NCBI RefSeq assembly: GCF_029433095.1
Contig: NZ_JARNTX010000002.1
Span: 1 to 64,000 of the forward strand
Direction of reading: 5' to 3'
Length of the DNA: 64,000 nt
DNA from: Hymenobacter sp. YC55
GTDB taxonomy: Bacteria; Bacteroidota; Bacteroidia; Cytophagales; Hymenobacteraceae
Part shown: in pieces, positions 37,284-46,462 of the stretch
How the letters are laid out: each line of letters begins with the position of its first letter
Numbering within the stretch: the stretch's first letter is position 1
The notes under the pieces: generated by a model
Database searches by the model: none
What the model saw: only the letters and a program-made list of their open reading frames with translations
Told to the model about the DNA's origin: nothing
Position numbers and translations under genes: made by a program

Positions 37284-37381
37284 ACAGCAGTTGGCGCCAG
37301 AAGTGCTCACTTAGATTACCGCGCTGTACCTGTGAAGTAGCTTGGCCTACTGCTTAGTACACGGCACTTGATATTAAATAG

Positions 37382-37415
37382 AAGCCCCGTGCTGCCAAAG
37401 CAACACGGGGCTTTT
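37382..37415. terminator. Bidirectional terminator
   Basis: AAGCCCCGTG (37382-37391) pairs with CACGGGGCTT (37404-37413), 12-nt loop, T-run on the plus strand. Lies between the convergent GGGPS and AraC genes. Confidence 0.85.
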
Positions 37416-37459
37416 CTATACTCTAATCCACTACAATACGCGCTGGTAATTGTGCGGCA

Positions 37460-38383
37460 TTAGATGTTCATGGCTGATTCCCGACGACGCATTTTGCCAG
37501 CTGGAATACCGAACATCATCTTGAAGCGGCGGCAGAAGTAAGCCGTGTCTTTGTAGCCCACTTCCTTCCCGATGTCGCGGATGCTTTTCTTGGTGGTACG
37601 CAACAAGAATACGGCCCGCTCCATACGCTGGTATTCGATGTAGTCCTGGGGGTTGATACCAGTCAGCATCTTGAAGTACTGGCCTACATAGTCCTCGCTC
37701 ACGTTGGCTACGTTGCTGAGTACTTTGTTGGACAGGTCGCCACCGATGTTCTCCTTGATGTAGTTGAACAGATCGATCAGGCGTGGGTCCTTGAAGTAAG
37801 TGCTGTTGGTAGCCAACTGCTCCACAAACATCTTGTTCTTGAGGATGTAGCGCACGATTTCCACCACGATATTCTCGGTGTAAATCGTAATCAGCCGCTC
37901 CCGGCCAGGCAACTCCTGCAGGCTTTCTTCCACCACCTTGATGATGAGGTTGGCCAGCTTAGAGTTATTGGAAATCAAGAAAGCTGGTACATCCAGCGAA
38001 GAGAAGAAGTTAACCGAGTCAAATACCTTCGCCTCGAAACTCACGAACGAGTGGCTTTCCTCTGCATCACCAATCAGATCCAGATCGGTGTTGGAGTGGA
38101 AAAACTTGTCTTTGTTACTGATCATATCGTCGTTGGTAATGACCTTACCAGACGACTCTCCATAATTAACTTTGGTAGCGCGGCCACCGGGGATGAATAG
38201 CATTTCGCCTTCTTCAACTACCTGCTCCTCTTCACCAAAGGTGATACGTCCCTTATGCAACAAAATCAAGTTGTTGCCGACGTCATAGTTGTTGCGCACC
38301 GTGAAGGGCTGTTGCAACACCAAGTTCTTCGCTTTGATGTAGCGCACACCAAGCGATTCAATCACTTTATTATAATCTTCCAT
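37460..38383 (-). CDS. AraC-family transcriptional regulator
   Basis: 307 aa. The C-terminal ~100 residues form the double helix-turn-helix: DYIEYQRMERAVFLLRTTKKSIRDIGKEVGYKDTAYFCRRFKMMFGIPAGKMRR. The N-terminal ~200 residues look like a cupin-type sensor (RGRITFGEEEQVVEEGEMLFIPGG). Well conserved in Bacteroidota; its target is unknown. ATG 38383. Confidence 0.9.
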   Translation of the reverse strand: MEDYNKVIESLGVRYIKAKNLVLQQPFTVRNNYDVGNNLILLHKGRITFGEEEQVVEEGEMLFIPGGRATKVNYGESSGKVITNDDMISNKDKFFHSNTDLDLIGDAEESHSFVSFEAKVFDSVNFFSSLDVPAFLISNNSKLANLIIKVVEESLQELPGRERLITIYTENIVVEIVRYILKNKMFVEQLATNSTYFKDPRLIDLFNYIKENIGGDLSNKVLSNVANVSEDYVGQYFKMLTGINPQDYIEYQRMERAVFLLRTTKKSIRDIGKEVGYKDTAYFCRRFKMMFGIPAGKMRRRESAMNI

Positions 38384-38476
38384 CTTTTATGGGTGGTTGT
38401 GGTCTATGATTATCCTAGTTCCCCTGTCAGCTGGGCTAATGTAATGCAAAATAAGATATAAAAATTCACAAAAACG

Positions 38477-38505
38477 AAAACCCAGCTAAATATTAGCTGG
38501 GTTTT
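38477..38505 (-). terminator. Terminator of the acyl-CoA dehydrogenase gene
   Basis: AAAACCCAGCTA (38477-38488) pairs perfectly with TAGCTGGGTTTT (38494-38505), 5-nt loop, followed on the minus strand by T-rich text. Confidence 0.85.
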
Positions 38506-38538
38506 GTGCAACAAATCTCATTTTTAAACTATCTGCGG

Positions 38539-39699
38539 TTATTTTAATATTTCCCGCGAGATTACAATTTTCTGAATTTCAGAAGTTCCCTCGTAAATCT
38601 GAGTGATTTTGGCGTCGCGCATCATACGCTCTACGTGGTACTCTTTCACGAATCCGTAGCCCCCGTGTACCTGCACTGCCTCAACCGTAGTATCCATGGC
38701 AACTTTGGACGCAAACAGCTTCGCCATAGCCCCAGATTTGGCGTAATCCTGGTGCATATCCTTATCATGAGCGGCCTGCAAGCACAGCAGACGAGCGGCA
38801 TCAATATTAGTCGCCATGTCTGCTAGTTTGAATTGAATGGCTTGGTGCTGTGAGATAGGCACCCCAAACGCTTTGCGCTCTTTGGCATACTTCACCGACA
38901 GTTCGTAGGCACCCGAAGCAATGCCCAATGCCTGCGCCGCAATACCGATTCGACCGCCGGCTAGCACCTGCATAGCGAATTTGAAACCGAAGCCGTCGTC
39001 GCCGATGCGGTTCTCTTTGGGCACTTTCACGTCCGTAAACATCAACGAGCAAGTGTCAGAACCACGAATGCCAAGCTTGTTTTCTTTCGGACCGGTCTGG
39101 AAGCCTTCCATGCCCTTCTCTACGATAAGCACGTTGATACCGCGGTGCTTTAGCTCAGGATTGGTTTGCGCAACCACCAGATACACCGAGGCAGTAGTGC
39201 CGTTGGTAATCCAGTTTTTGGTGCCGTTCAGCAGATAATAGTCGCCTTTGTCTTCGGCAGTAGTGCGCTGGCTGGTAGCATCCGACCCAGCTTCAGGCTC
39301 GGAAAGAGCAAATGCCCCGATGATTTCACCGCTGCACAAACGCGGCAGATACTTTTGCTTCTGCTCCTCGGTGCCGTACTTCTCTAAGCCCCAGCACACC
39401 AGCGAGTTGTTCACCGACATGATAACGGAGCAAGAAGCATCTACCTTGGAGATTTCCTCCATGGCCAGTACATAGCTCATCGTGTCCATACCACCGCCAC
39501 CGTACTCCGGGCTCACCATCATGCCCATAAAGCCCAGCTCGCCCATCTTCTTGATTTGCTCGGCTGGAAATTTCTGGTGTTCGTCGCGCTCAATAACGCC
39601 GGCCCAAAGTTCAGACTGCGCAAAGTCGCGGGCGGCGGCTTGCACAGCTAGTTGCTCTTCGGTGAGCTGGAAAATAGAGGATTGGGTGGTGGTCAGCAT
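38539..39699 (-). CDS. Acyl-CoA dehydrogenase
   Basis: 386 aa FAD enzyme of beta-oxidation. Typical blocks: GFMGMMVSPEYGGGG, ALSEPEAGSDATS, WITNGTTASVYLVVAQT, AFGVPISQHQAIQFKLADMA, and the C-terminal QVHGGYGFVKEYHVERMMRDAKITQIYEGTSEIQ with the catalytic-base Glu in YEGTSE. Short/branched-chain or butyryl-CoA type. ATG 39699. Stand-alone gene. Confidence 0.95.
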   Translation of the reverse strand: MLTTTQSSIFQLTEEQLAVQAAARDFAQSELWAGVIERDEHQKFPAEQIKKMGELGFMGMMVSPEYGGGGMDTMSYVLAMEEISKVDASCSVIMSVNNSLVCWGLEKYGTEEQKQKYLPRLCSGEIIGAFALSEPEAGSDATSQRTTAEDKGDYYLLNGTKNWITNGTTASVYLVVAQTNPELKHRGINVLIVEKGMEGFQTGPKENKLGIRGSDTCSLMFTDVKVPKENRIGDDGFGFKFAMQVLAGGRIGIAAQALGIASGAYELSVKYAKERKAFGVPISQHQAIQFKLADMATNIDAARLLCLQAAHDKDMHQDYAKSGAMAKLFASKVAMDTTVEAVQVHGGYGFVKEYHVERMMRDAKITQIYEGTSEIQKIVISREILK

Positions 39700-39990
39700 G
39701 GGATGGGGATAGCCGAATGGCGTGAAATGAAAGAAAACCGTGAGAGTTTTGACACGAATTTACGCTGCATACATCACAAGTAGTTGCCAGCCATAATTTT
39801 TTTCTCCGGCCCACACCGCTTGCATGAAGGCATCAGTTGAAGAGAGAACAAGAACACAGCAACTAGCAACACAGCGTTTGACACTACACGCTAAAACCTA
39901 AATTGCTTAAGTATAGTGCCGTGGTATTGGCCCCGATTCTTCAACAGCAAAATGAGAACAGCCTAATCAAGCTAAGCTCTAAGGCGCAAA
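39700..39990. other. Intergenic region, nothing recognised
   Basis: About 290 bp without a credible gene, between the acyl-CoA dehydrogenase start and the terminator of the zinc-peptidase unit. I see no clear promoter consensus for the dehydrogenase gene and no repeat. Confidence 0.5.
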
Positions 39991-40026
39991 AAAAGGCCGC
40001 CACCTCATTACTGAAGCAGCGGCCTT
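39986..40026 (-). terminator. Terminator at the end of the panC to Zn-peptidase unit
   Basis: GCGGCCTT (40019-40026) pairs with AAGGCCGC (39993-40000), and TTTTTTT follows on the minus strand. It ends the five-gene minus-strand unit that begins with panC. Confidence 0.85.
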
Positions 40027-40073
40027 GCGGGAAGGGTCTATAAGCACCTAGTTAGGCACTTACTAAGCTGAAA

Positions 40074-40772
40074 TTAGCGACGGTCGCGGCCGCTCATAAA
40101 GATGCTAACGTAGTACAGCAACGTAGCCAAAGAACTGATAGCAGCAACCACGTAGGTCATGGCGGCCCACCGAAGAGCATCTTTTGCCATTGCGTGCTCT
40201 TGTGGCGTTACAATGCCGCGTCGGTCAATCCATGCCAGCGCTCGGTTAGAAGCGTCGAACTCGACAGGAAGCGTCACGAAAGCGAAGAGGGTAGTGAGAG
40301 CGAACAACACGATACCTACTCCTAGCGGAATAAGTGTAGTCTTGATCATAAGTACACCCGCCAGCAGAATGAAGGGCATAAAGCGCGATACCCCGCTTAA
40401 AGCAGGCACCATAGCCGAACGGAATTGCAACGCACCATACGCAGTAGCGTGCTGCACAGCGTGGCCACATTCGTGAGCAGCTATAGCCGCGGCCGAAGCG
40501 CTCCGTGCGTCATACACCTCCTCACTTAAGTTCACGGTCTTGTCGGCCGGATTGTAGTGGTCGGTGAGGCGGCCTTCTGTGCTGATAACCCGCACATCGG
40601 TAATGCCATGATCGGCTAGCATCAGCTCAGCAATCTGCCTGCCCGAAAGGTTGGAGCGCAAGCCAATCTGAGAGTACTTGGTCATTTTGCTGCGCAAGCG
40701 CCATTGGATAAACCAACTAGCCAGCATCGCCAGAATGACGATAAAGTAAATGGGACCCGAATTGTAGTACAT
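40074..40772 (-). CDS. YugP-type zinc metallopeptidase, membrane
   Basis: 232 aa from ATG 40772 (MYYNSGPIYFIVIL); the frame's upstream 25 codons are not family-like. N-terminal membrane segment, then GLSG-like text (RSNLSGRQIAELMLADHGI), the zinc motif HECGHAVQH (about residues 115-123), and further membrane segments (about 140-225). The Zn_peptidase_2 family; its substrate is unknown. Last gene of the unit. Confidence 0.9.
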   Translation of the reverse strand: MYYNSGPIYFIVILAMLASWFIQWRLRSKMTKYSQIGLRSNLSGRQIAELMLADHGITDVRVISTEGRLTDHYNPADKTVNLSEEVYDARSASAAAIAAHECGHAVQHATAYGALQFRSAMVPALSGVSRFMPFILLAGVLMIKTTLIPLGVGIVLFALTTLFAFVTLPVEFDASNRALAWIDRRGIVTPQEHAMAKDALRWAAMTYVVAAISSLATLLYYVSIFMSGRDRR

Positions 40773-40861
40773 GGAAGTCTCTAGTTTTGGTTTCTGGCTG
40801 CTAGTTGCTGTTCTGGTGTTGCTGAACTGTAGCTCAACAACTAGCAACCAGAAAGCAACAA

Positions 40862-41344
40862 CTAAGAGCCTTTTAAAATACGCTCGACTATGCGCGTCGT
40901 ACTGTAGCCGGCCACGAGTGGTACGGTCAGGACTTGCCCACCGTTTTGTAACACTAATTCGTGGCCTACAATTCCGCTGATTGCATAGTCGTCGCCCTTC
41001 ACCAAAATGTCGGGCAGCGTCTCCTCAATCAGCGCTAGTGGCGTCGGCTCGTCGAAGAGTACTACCGCATCAACAAACAAAAGAGAGGCCAGTATGCGGG
41101 TTCGTGACACTTCGTCTTGAAGTGGCCGGCCGGGCTTTATACAGCTTACCGAAGCGTCAGTATTTACGCCCACCACTAGCGCATCGCCGAGGTGGCGGGC
41201 TTTTTCCAGGTAATCGACATGGCCTAGGTGCAACAGGTCGAAGCACCCGTTGGTAAACACGACCTTGCGGCCTTCGGCTTTCCAAGCAGCCACCGTAGCT
41301 GCCAGCGCCGTTCGGCTCATTATTTTGTCTTTACTCCACTGCAT
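40862..41344 (-). CDS. rfaE2: D-glycero-beta-D-manno-heptose 1-phosphate adenylyltransferase
   Basis: 160 aa nucleotidyltransferase of the HldE C-terminal type. TNGCFDLLHLGHVDYLEKA holds the HxGH motif, and GYSTTRIVERI the C-terminal substrate loop. It makes ADP-heptose for the lipopolysaccharide core. The sugar-kinase half is not fused and not in the window. It overlaps the flippase-like gene by 14 bp. Confidence 0.93.
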   Translation of the reverse strand: MQWSKDKIMSRTALAATVAAWKAEGRKVVFTNGCFDLLHLGHVDYLEKARHLGDALVVGVNTDASVSCIKPGRPLQDEVSRTRILASLLFVDAVVLFDEPTPLALIEETLPDILVKGDDYAISGIVGHELVLQNGGQVLTVPLVAGYSTTRIVERILKGS

Positions 41345-42380
41345 CAGCCGGAACAGAAACAGCTAAGGGGCTCAGTACGCGGCCTGTATTTGCCATGCTG
41401 ACCAAGAAACTCACCCCACCCATAAGCACTACTAGCATGGTTTGGGCGCCGTGTACAACGAGGGCGTAGGCGATGCCCCCTTCGCGGCTGATACCATAAA
41501 CAAGCAAGGTGCTCTGCACCAACAAGTGAAATACCCCAATACCACCTTGCACAGGAGCGGCCATACCAAAGGCCCCGAAAGTGAGAACCGCGAGGCCCGC
41601 ACGCATGTCGAGGTTGTACGTTTCTGGGAAGGCGAAAAACGCCAGGTAATCCATGAGATAATACACCAGCCATGTAAAGAACGTGTGCAGCAAGAAGCCG
41701 CCTTTATTCTCTAGCTTCACTATGCTGAATACACCAGCCAACAAGCCCTGCACGAAGGTTACCAGCTTGTTGAACACTGCATTCTGACGCAGTTGGGCCA
41801 TATTGCGCCACAACAAATACGCGGCAAGAACTAGGGCCGCCAAGGCCACAAAGCCAGCTGCTACCAGGGCATTGCGGTTGCGGGCCAGGGCGTCGGCTTT
41901 GCCTTGTAACAAGTACTCGTCGGCGAAATTCCAGAATGTCTTGAAGTCGAGCAGCAACACGGCACTAAGTAAGGCAAGCAGTACCAGCACGTCGATGATT
42001 CGCTCGGTGATAACAGTACCCAACGATACCTGCACCGGGATTTTGCTGGTACGCTGCAGCAATGTACAGCGAACTACTTCCCCTACCCGGCCTGGCAATA
42101 CCATATTGGCCAAATAGCCCACCATCATGGCGTGGTACACGTTCCAGTAGGATGGCCTTGGGCCCGTGACGGTGGGGTCGAGCTGCATCTTCCACCGGTA
42201 AGCCCGGCTGAAGTATCCTAGCGCTGAAAGTATCATCGTGACGGTTAGCCACCAATAATTAGCACCGCGCACGTACTGTCCAATTCGAGCTAAGTCTTGG
42301 CCGCGTATCGCATACCACATCAACAGCCCTGATACTGCCAGCAGCAGGGTGTACTTCAAGAAATTCAGAAGTTGCTTCAC
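41331..42380 (-). CDS. Flippase-like integral membrane protein (UPF0104, LPG-synthase TM type)
   Basis: 349 aa with about eight membrane segments. The family block PGRVGEVVRCTLLQRTSKIPVQVSLGTVITERIIDVLVLL is clear, followed by FGAFGMAAPVQGGIGVFHLLV. The group corresponds to the membrane domain of MprF; stand-alone members are thought to move lipids. The frame opens with GTG 42380. Between panD and rfaE2 in one unit. Confidence 0.88.
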   Translation of the reverse strand: MKQLLNFLKYTLLLAVSGLLMWYAIRGQDLARIGQYVRGANYWWLTVTMILSALGYFSRAYRWKMQLDPTVTGPRPSYWNVYHAMMVGYLANMVLPGRVGEVVRCTLLQRTSKIPVQVSLGTVITERIIDVLVLLALLSAVLLLDFKTFWNFADEYLLQGKADALARNRNALVAAGFVALAALVLAAYLLWRNMAQLRQNAVFNKLVTFVQGLLAGVFSIVKLENKGGFLLHTFFTWLVYYLMDYLAFFAFPETYNLDMRAGLAVLTFGAFGMAAPVQGGIGVFHLLVQSTLLVYGISREGGIAYALVVHGAQTMLVVLMGGVSFLVSMANTGRVLSPLAVSVPADAVE

Positions 42381-42480
42381 AAGCGATGGACGTCAGTTGT
42401 CAATTGACAGTTGGAGTACAATTTTTTCTCGCAAGTATGCAATATACAACCAGCGATTTAAAAGAAAACACCTATACTGA

Positions 42481-42828
42481 CTAAACTAGCCGATTGTGCT
42501 GGTCAGGGAATACTAGTGTAGGCTGGTGGGCACGCGCTTCTGCAAAGTCAATTAGAGCGTAGGAAAAGATAATTACGATGTCGCCAACAGCTACGCGCCG
42601 GGCCGCCGGACCGTTCAGGCAGATCATGCCCGAGCCCCGTTCTCCACGAATAGTATAGGTTTCAAAACGCTCCCCGTTGTTTACGTTTACAACGGTTACT
42701 TTCTCGTTTTCAACCATGTTGGCTGCGTCGAGCAAGTCCTCGTCGATGGTGATGCTACCTACGTAATGCAGCTCTGCCTGCGTGACTTTGGCGCGGTGAA
42801 TTTTAGACTTTAGAACCTCGATATGCAT
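42481..42828 (-). CDS. panD: Aspartate 1-decarboxylase PanD
   Basis: 115 aa. Makes beta-alanine for pantothenate. The self-cleavage site Gly-Ser is in YVGSITID (Ser near residue 25), which gives the pyruvoyl group. Also present are [16 protein letters not shown] and [23 protein letters not shown] 42828. Follows panC by 147 bp on the same strand. Confidence 0.96.
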   Translation of the reverse strand: MHIEVLKSKIHRAKVTQAELHYVGSITIDEDLLDAANMVENEKVTVVNVNNGERFETYTIRGERGSGMICLNGPAARRVAVGDIVIIFSYALIDFAEARAHQPTLVFPDQHNRLV

Positions 42829-42975
42829 TTAGATAAGGCAGGGTGGTACAAGACTGCAAAGATACAAACAGCTACTTCGTTGAACGCAGTAGATAAACAG
42901 CAGCAAATACAAACGAAGTAGCGCGCCCTATACGCGCGTATCCCAACAGAAGCCATTAAGTGCTGCGCCTCGTTA

Positions 42976-43845
42976 TTATTCGGGTGCCTTATTGCCCGAT
43001 GAAATCACCAAGTTGTCGATCAGCCGCACGTCGCCTAGGAAAGCGGCCAGACACAACGCTACTTGCTGCCCTGGTTGCCATTCAACTAGAGGCTGCAAAG
43101 TGTGCGCATCGACCACCTCGAAGTATTCCAGCCGAAACAAGGGCTCGGCTTGGATGTAAGCAGTTGCCGCTTCTTGCACCGCGGAAGGTGGAACTTGTCT
43201 CGCTTGCACCAGCCGGGCTGCTAGTTCAAGGGCTTGGTGTAAGCGGGGCGCTACCGCACGTGCCTCTGTTGAAAGCCGACGGTTGCGCGACGACATAGCC
43301 AGCCCGTCAGACTCTCGCACCGTCGGAAATGACACCAGTTTGATATCAAACGACAAGTCTGCTACCAGTTGGCGAATGATAGCCACTTGCTGCCAATCTT
43401 TCTGGCCAAAATAAGCTTGGTGCGGTCGGCTTAAGTGGAATAATTTACTCACTATCGTGGCTACTCCATTGAAATGACCGGGTCGGTGAGCCCCTTCCAT
43501 CACACGTTCTAGGGCCCCAAAATCGAAGCGGAGTACGGCTGGCTGCGGATACATTTCTTCTACTGAAGGCAGGAAAAGCGCTGTACAACCAGCTGGAGCA
43601 AGCAGAGCAGTATCCTCTTCGGGTAACCGAGGATAGAGACGAAAATCTTCGGCGTTATTGAACTGCGTGGGATTCACGAAGATGCTGACTATCACTACGT
43701 CACAAGCGGCGGCGGCGGCACGCACTAGTTGTAAGTGGCCTTCATGTAAAGCGCCCATTGTTGGTACCAAGGCAATGCGTTGGCCAGCGCGGCGACAACT
43801 TTCGGCATGTGCTTGCAACGAAGCGGCCGTGTGCAGTATCTCCAT
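42976..43845 (-). CDS. panC: Pantothenate synthetase PanC
   Basis: 289 aa. ATP-dependent ligation of pantoate and beta-alanine. Motifs: LVPTMGALHEGHLQLV (HxGH), FVNPTQFN, RPGHFNGVATIVSKLFHL, YFGQKDWQQVAIIRQL, SSRNRRLS. ATG 43845 is chosen because the 40 extra codons upstream overlap the divergent promoter region. First gene of the minus-strand unit. Confidence 0.96.
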   Translation of the reverse strand: MEILHTAASLQAHAESCRRAGQRIALVPTMGALHEGHLQLVRAAAAACDVVIVSIFVNPTQFNNAEDFRLYPRLPEEDTALLAPAGCTALFLPSVEEMYPQPAVLRFDFGALERVMEGAHRPGHFNGVATIVSKLFHLSRPHQAYFGQKDWQQVAIIRQLVADLSFDIKLVSFPTVRESDGLAMSSRNRRLSTEARAVAPRLHQALELAARLVQARQVPPSAVQEAATAYIQAEPLFRLEYFEVVDAHTLQPLVEWQPGQQVALCLAAFLGDVRLIDNLVISSGNKAPE

Positions 43846-43888
43846 AGAGGGTATTGAGCCTGCTTGGAGGGGTTCCAAGCGAGTTTGG

Positions 43889-43919
43889 TTGAATTTTCGC
43901 CCAAATTTGTTTAATTTTG
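43889..43919 (+). promoter_or_regulatory. Promoter of the GT5-domain gene
   Basis: TTG (43889-43891), 20-bp spacer, TAATTTTG (43912-43919), a full match to the Bacteroidota consensus; leader of about 40 nt before ATG 43967. It lies in the divergent space with panC. Confidence 0.8.
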
Positions 43920-43966
43920 TGCACCCCAACGCATTGCCTTTTCCTAACCCCCCTTTTCCGACCACT

Positions 43967-44785
43967 ATGTCCTCCTCTAAGTTGAGAATCCTCTACGCGG
44001 CTACGGAAATTGATCCGTTCTTGCAAACCACCAAAGTAGCGGAGTTTTTGCGGCGACTACCGCAGGGCATGCAGGAAATGGGAATGGAAATTCGAATTTT
44101 CGTTCCTCGCTTCGGCATCATCAACGAACGCAAGAATCGCCTGCATGAGGTTGTCCGTTTGTCTGGTATCAACATCGCTGTTGGTGAAGACGAAAAGCCC
44201 CTCATCATCAAAGTGGCATCCATTCCCAATGCCAAGCTGCAAGTATACTTCATCGACAATGAAGATTACTTCCACCGCAAGTCGGTCCTCGTTGACAAGA
44301 ACGATAAGTTTCATGCCGACAACGACGAGCGCGCCATCTTCTTCTGCAAAGGTGTCCTCGAGACCGTGAAGAAATTAGGCTGGGCTCCCGACGTCGTGCA
44401 CTGCAACGACTGGATGACGGGCCTGATTCCGATGTACTTGAAAACGACCTATAAGAAGGATCCGATTTTCAAGGACGCCAAATCGGTGTTCACCATCTAC
44501 AACAACGAGTTTGACTTCAAATTCCAGGGCGACATCATCGAAAAGGCCAAAATGCTGGATATCGATGACGATATGCTCGCCTGCTTGAAGACGGCTGACT
44601 TCGGTGGTTTCATCAAAGTAGGTATGGAATATGCCGACGCGGTGATGAAATCAGACGAAGACTTCAGCGACAACCTCAACGTGCTGTTCACGGAGTACTC
44701 GCGCAGCAAGCAACTCGGGCAAGTAGGTGCCGACGAAAACCTACTGACTTCTTACTACGCGCTCTATAATGAATTGGCCAATTAG
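43967..44785 (+). CDS. Glycogen/starch synthase N-terminal (GT5) domain protein
   Basis: 272 aa. Matches only the catalytic N-terminal Rossmann domain of GT5 starch/glycogen synthases: MSSSKLRILYAATEIDPFL, then TTKVAEFLRRLPQGMQEMG in place of the usual KxGGL substrate loop, and PDVVHCNDWMTGLIPMYLK. The C-terminal GT-B domain that binds ADP-glucose is absent, and the frame ends cleanly rather than by a visible frameshift. A short form of this kind is widespread in Bacteroidota; whether it is an active synthase is doubtful. It overlaps the DUF4270 gene by 17 bp. Confidence 0.85.
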   Translation: MSSSKLRILYAATEIDPFLQTTKVAEFLRRLPQGMQEMGMEIRIFVPRFGIINERKNRLHEVVRLSGINIAVGEDEKPLIIKVASIPNAKLQVYFIDNEDYFHRKSVLVDKNDKFHADNDERAIFFCKGVLETVKKLGWAPDVVHCNDWMTGLIPMYLKTTYKKDPIFKDAKSVFTIYNNEFDFKFQGDIIEKAKMLDIDDDMLACLKTADFGGFIKVGMEYADAVMKSDEDFSDNLNVLFTEYSRSKQLGQVGADENLLTSYYALYNELAN

Positions 44786-46358
44786 CGCCCGCCGACTTGC
44801 TTCGGCTTCTCTGTTTTCTACACTACTCTTCGCAGCTACTGGCTGCGAAGATGCTAGTGACTTAGGCGTAGATTTGCCGGGCCCCGGCACTAGTAGCACC
44901 GAATACGAGGATTTTCCTGTTACTGCGTCTACGGTGTTGCAAGACTCGGTGGAAACGCTGAAAACCAATTCCTACCTGATAGGGCGCGTGCGTGATAATG
45001 CCTTGGGCACTACCACTGCCAATGGGTACTTCAACCTGAAGCTTTCCACCCTACCCGGCGATACCCTTCCTTCGCTAGTGGCTGGCACTGCACCCAATCC
45101 ACAGCTCGACTCCGTGGTGTTGGTTATGCCGTTCGAGTCGGTATATGGATCGGCGACTACCCCATTGCGGGTTAACGTTTATCCATTGGTTAACTCGCTT
45201 GATGACCAAGGCATATACAACTCCAACTCCTCGGCGGCAGTGGATGCAGCCAACGCGCTTGGCACTGGCCTCAGTGGTCGGCTCAATGGCTCCCGGAAGT
45301 TCAATCAGCGCAAAGATCCTAGCAGCACCACCGATACCTCTACGTTCAAAGTAACGGTACCCGATAAAACGATTCGGCTAAAGGTAAATAGCGCGGGTTC
45401 CTCAACAGCTGTCACCGTGTTCAGTCGGCTTCTCGACAAGTCTTTCAATCAAGCTAGCTTAGATGCTGTTTGGAAGGGCTTAGCGGTACAGCCTGTGAGT
45501 GGCTTTACTAGTGCTGTTGTGGGTTTCCCAACTAATGGTTCCTCTACTAGTACCGTCTCTCGGGTGGTGTTTTACTACCATTATGCTAACAAGAAAGCCA
45601 ATGGTACTTTAAAAGGTTCTTATAGCATCCCATTTGGCAACCGTTCTGCTGGATTTGGCTCCACACTAAGTGCTCCGCGCTACTTCACTGAAATTAAAAC
45701 TGACCTACTTGCTCCATTTAATCGACTTCAGGGTGCTGGTGGAGCTGCGTTGGCAATACCATCTGGTGAAACTGGTGATGCGGTGTATACGCAGCTAGGC
45801 AACGGGATTGGAACCAAGCTTGAGATACCAGGTCTTGAATCCCTAAAGGCCCAAGCTCAAGTGCATGGAGGCAATGTTCCTTCTATTGCTATCAACAGAG
45901 CTGAGCTGTTGATTCCTGCTCAACCCTACACAAATCTGCTGTTCGCATCTCCTAACAGCATCTACCTTTATGAGGTAAATCAGTTTAATCAGCCTCTAAA
46001 GCGGATTTTATTGAACAGCCGGGTGGAAAGACTAGTATTGAGCGATGCTGTTAGCCAGCTGACACCTCCTATCTCATCAATCGGAAACAGCTTTGCTGGA
46101 GATCCGCCTGTCCCTACTGGCTACTATCAACAGGCTGCTCAAGCGCCGTTGTTTAGTGTGTCTGATGTTAATCGTTATTATGGAATGGTGCTGACGGGGT
46201 ATGTGCAATCCTATGTTTATAACAAGCTAAGTGGTGTAGCTCCGGCAGCATTTATTCTTTCTCCTCAGCTGCGGCAGTCGGGTGCTTTAGGCTTGGAGCG
46301 GGCCGTGCTCGATGGGAAAAACATCAAGCTGCGTGTATACTACTCAAAGTTGCAGTAG
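44769..46358 (+). CDS. DUF4270 lipoprotein
   Basis: 529 aa. Signal with lipobox FAATGC (Cys near residue 26), then CEDASDLGVDLPGPG, a start typical of DUF4270, and a long beta-rich body. Family widespread in Bacteroidota and unknown in function; expected at the outer membrane. Its ATG lies inside the preceding gene (17-bp overlap), implying translational coupling between an enzyme-like protein and a lipoprotein. Confidence 0.87.
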   Translation: MNWPISARRLASASLFSTLLFAATGCEDASDLGVDLPGPGTSSTEYEDFPVTASTVLQDSVETLKTNSYLIGRVRDNALGTTTANGYFNLKLSTLPGDTLPSLVAGTAPNPQLDSVVLVMPFESVYGSATTPLRVNVYPLVNSLDDQGIYNSNSSAAVDAANALGTGLSGRLNGSRKFNQRKDPSSTTDTSTFKVTVPDKTIRLKVNSAGSSTAVTVFSRLLDKSFNQASLDAVWKGLAVQPVSGFTSAVVGFPTNGSSTSTVSRVVFYYHYANKKANGTLKGSYSIPFGNRSAGFGSTLSAPRYFTEIKTDLLAPFNRLQGAGGAALAIPSGETGDAVYTQLGNGIGTKLEIPGLESLKAQAQVHGGNVPSIAINRAELLIPAQPYTNLLFASPNSIYLYEVNQFNQPLKRILLNSRVERLVLSDAVSQLTPPISSIGNSFAGDPPVPTGYYQQAAQAPLFSVSDVNRYYGMVLTGYVQSYVYNKLSGVAPAAFILSPQLRQSGALGLERAVLDGKNIKLRVYYSKLQ

Positions 46359-46386
46359 ATTTGCACTTAATTAATTTTCGCGTCGG

Positions 46387-46428
46387 AAGCCGCGGCACGG
46401 CATTTGCCTGAGCCGCGGCTTATCGATT
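46387..46428 (+). terminator. Terminator between the DUF4270 gene and glmS
   Basis: AAGCCGCGGC (46387-46396) pairs with GCCGCGGCTT (46412-46421), 15-nt loop; ATCGATTTTT follows. The glmS ATG is only about 35 bp further on, so a promoter for glmS must overlap or the terminator is leaky. Confidence 0.75.
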
Positions 46429-46462
46429 TTTCACTGAAATCTTTTTCGCTGTCCCCTCTATT

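Noticed and set aside
46360..46462. glmS ribozyme before glmS
   Set aside because: The gap is about 100 bp and holds a terminator hairpin; the ribozyme core is not recognisable.
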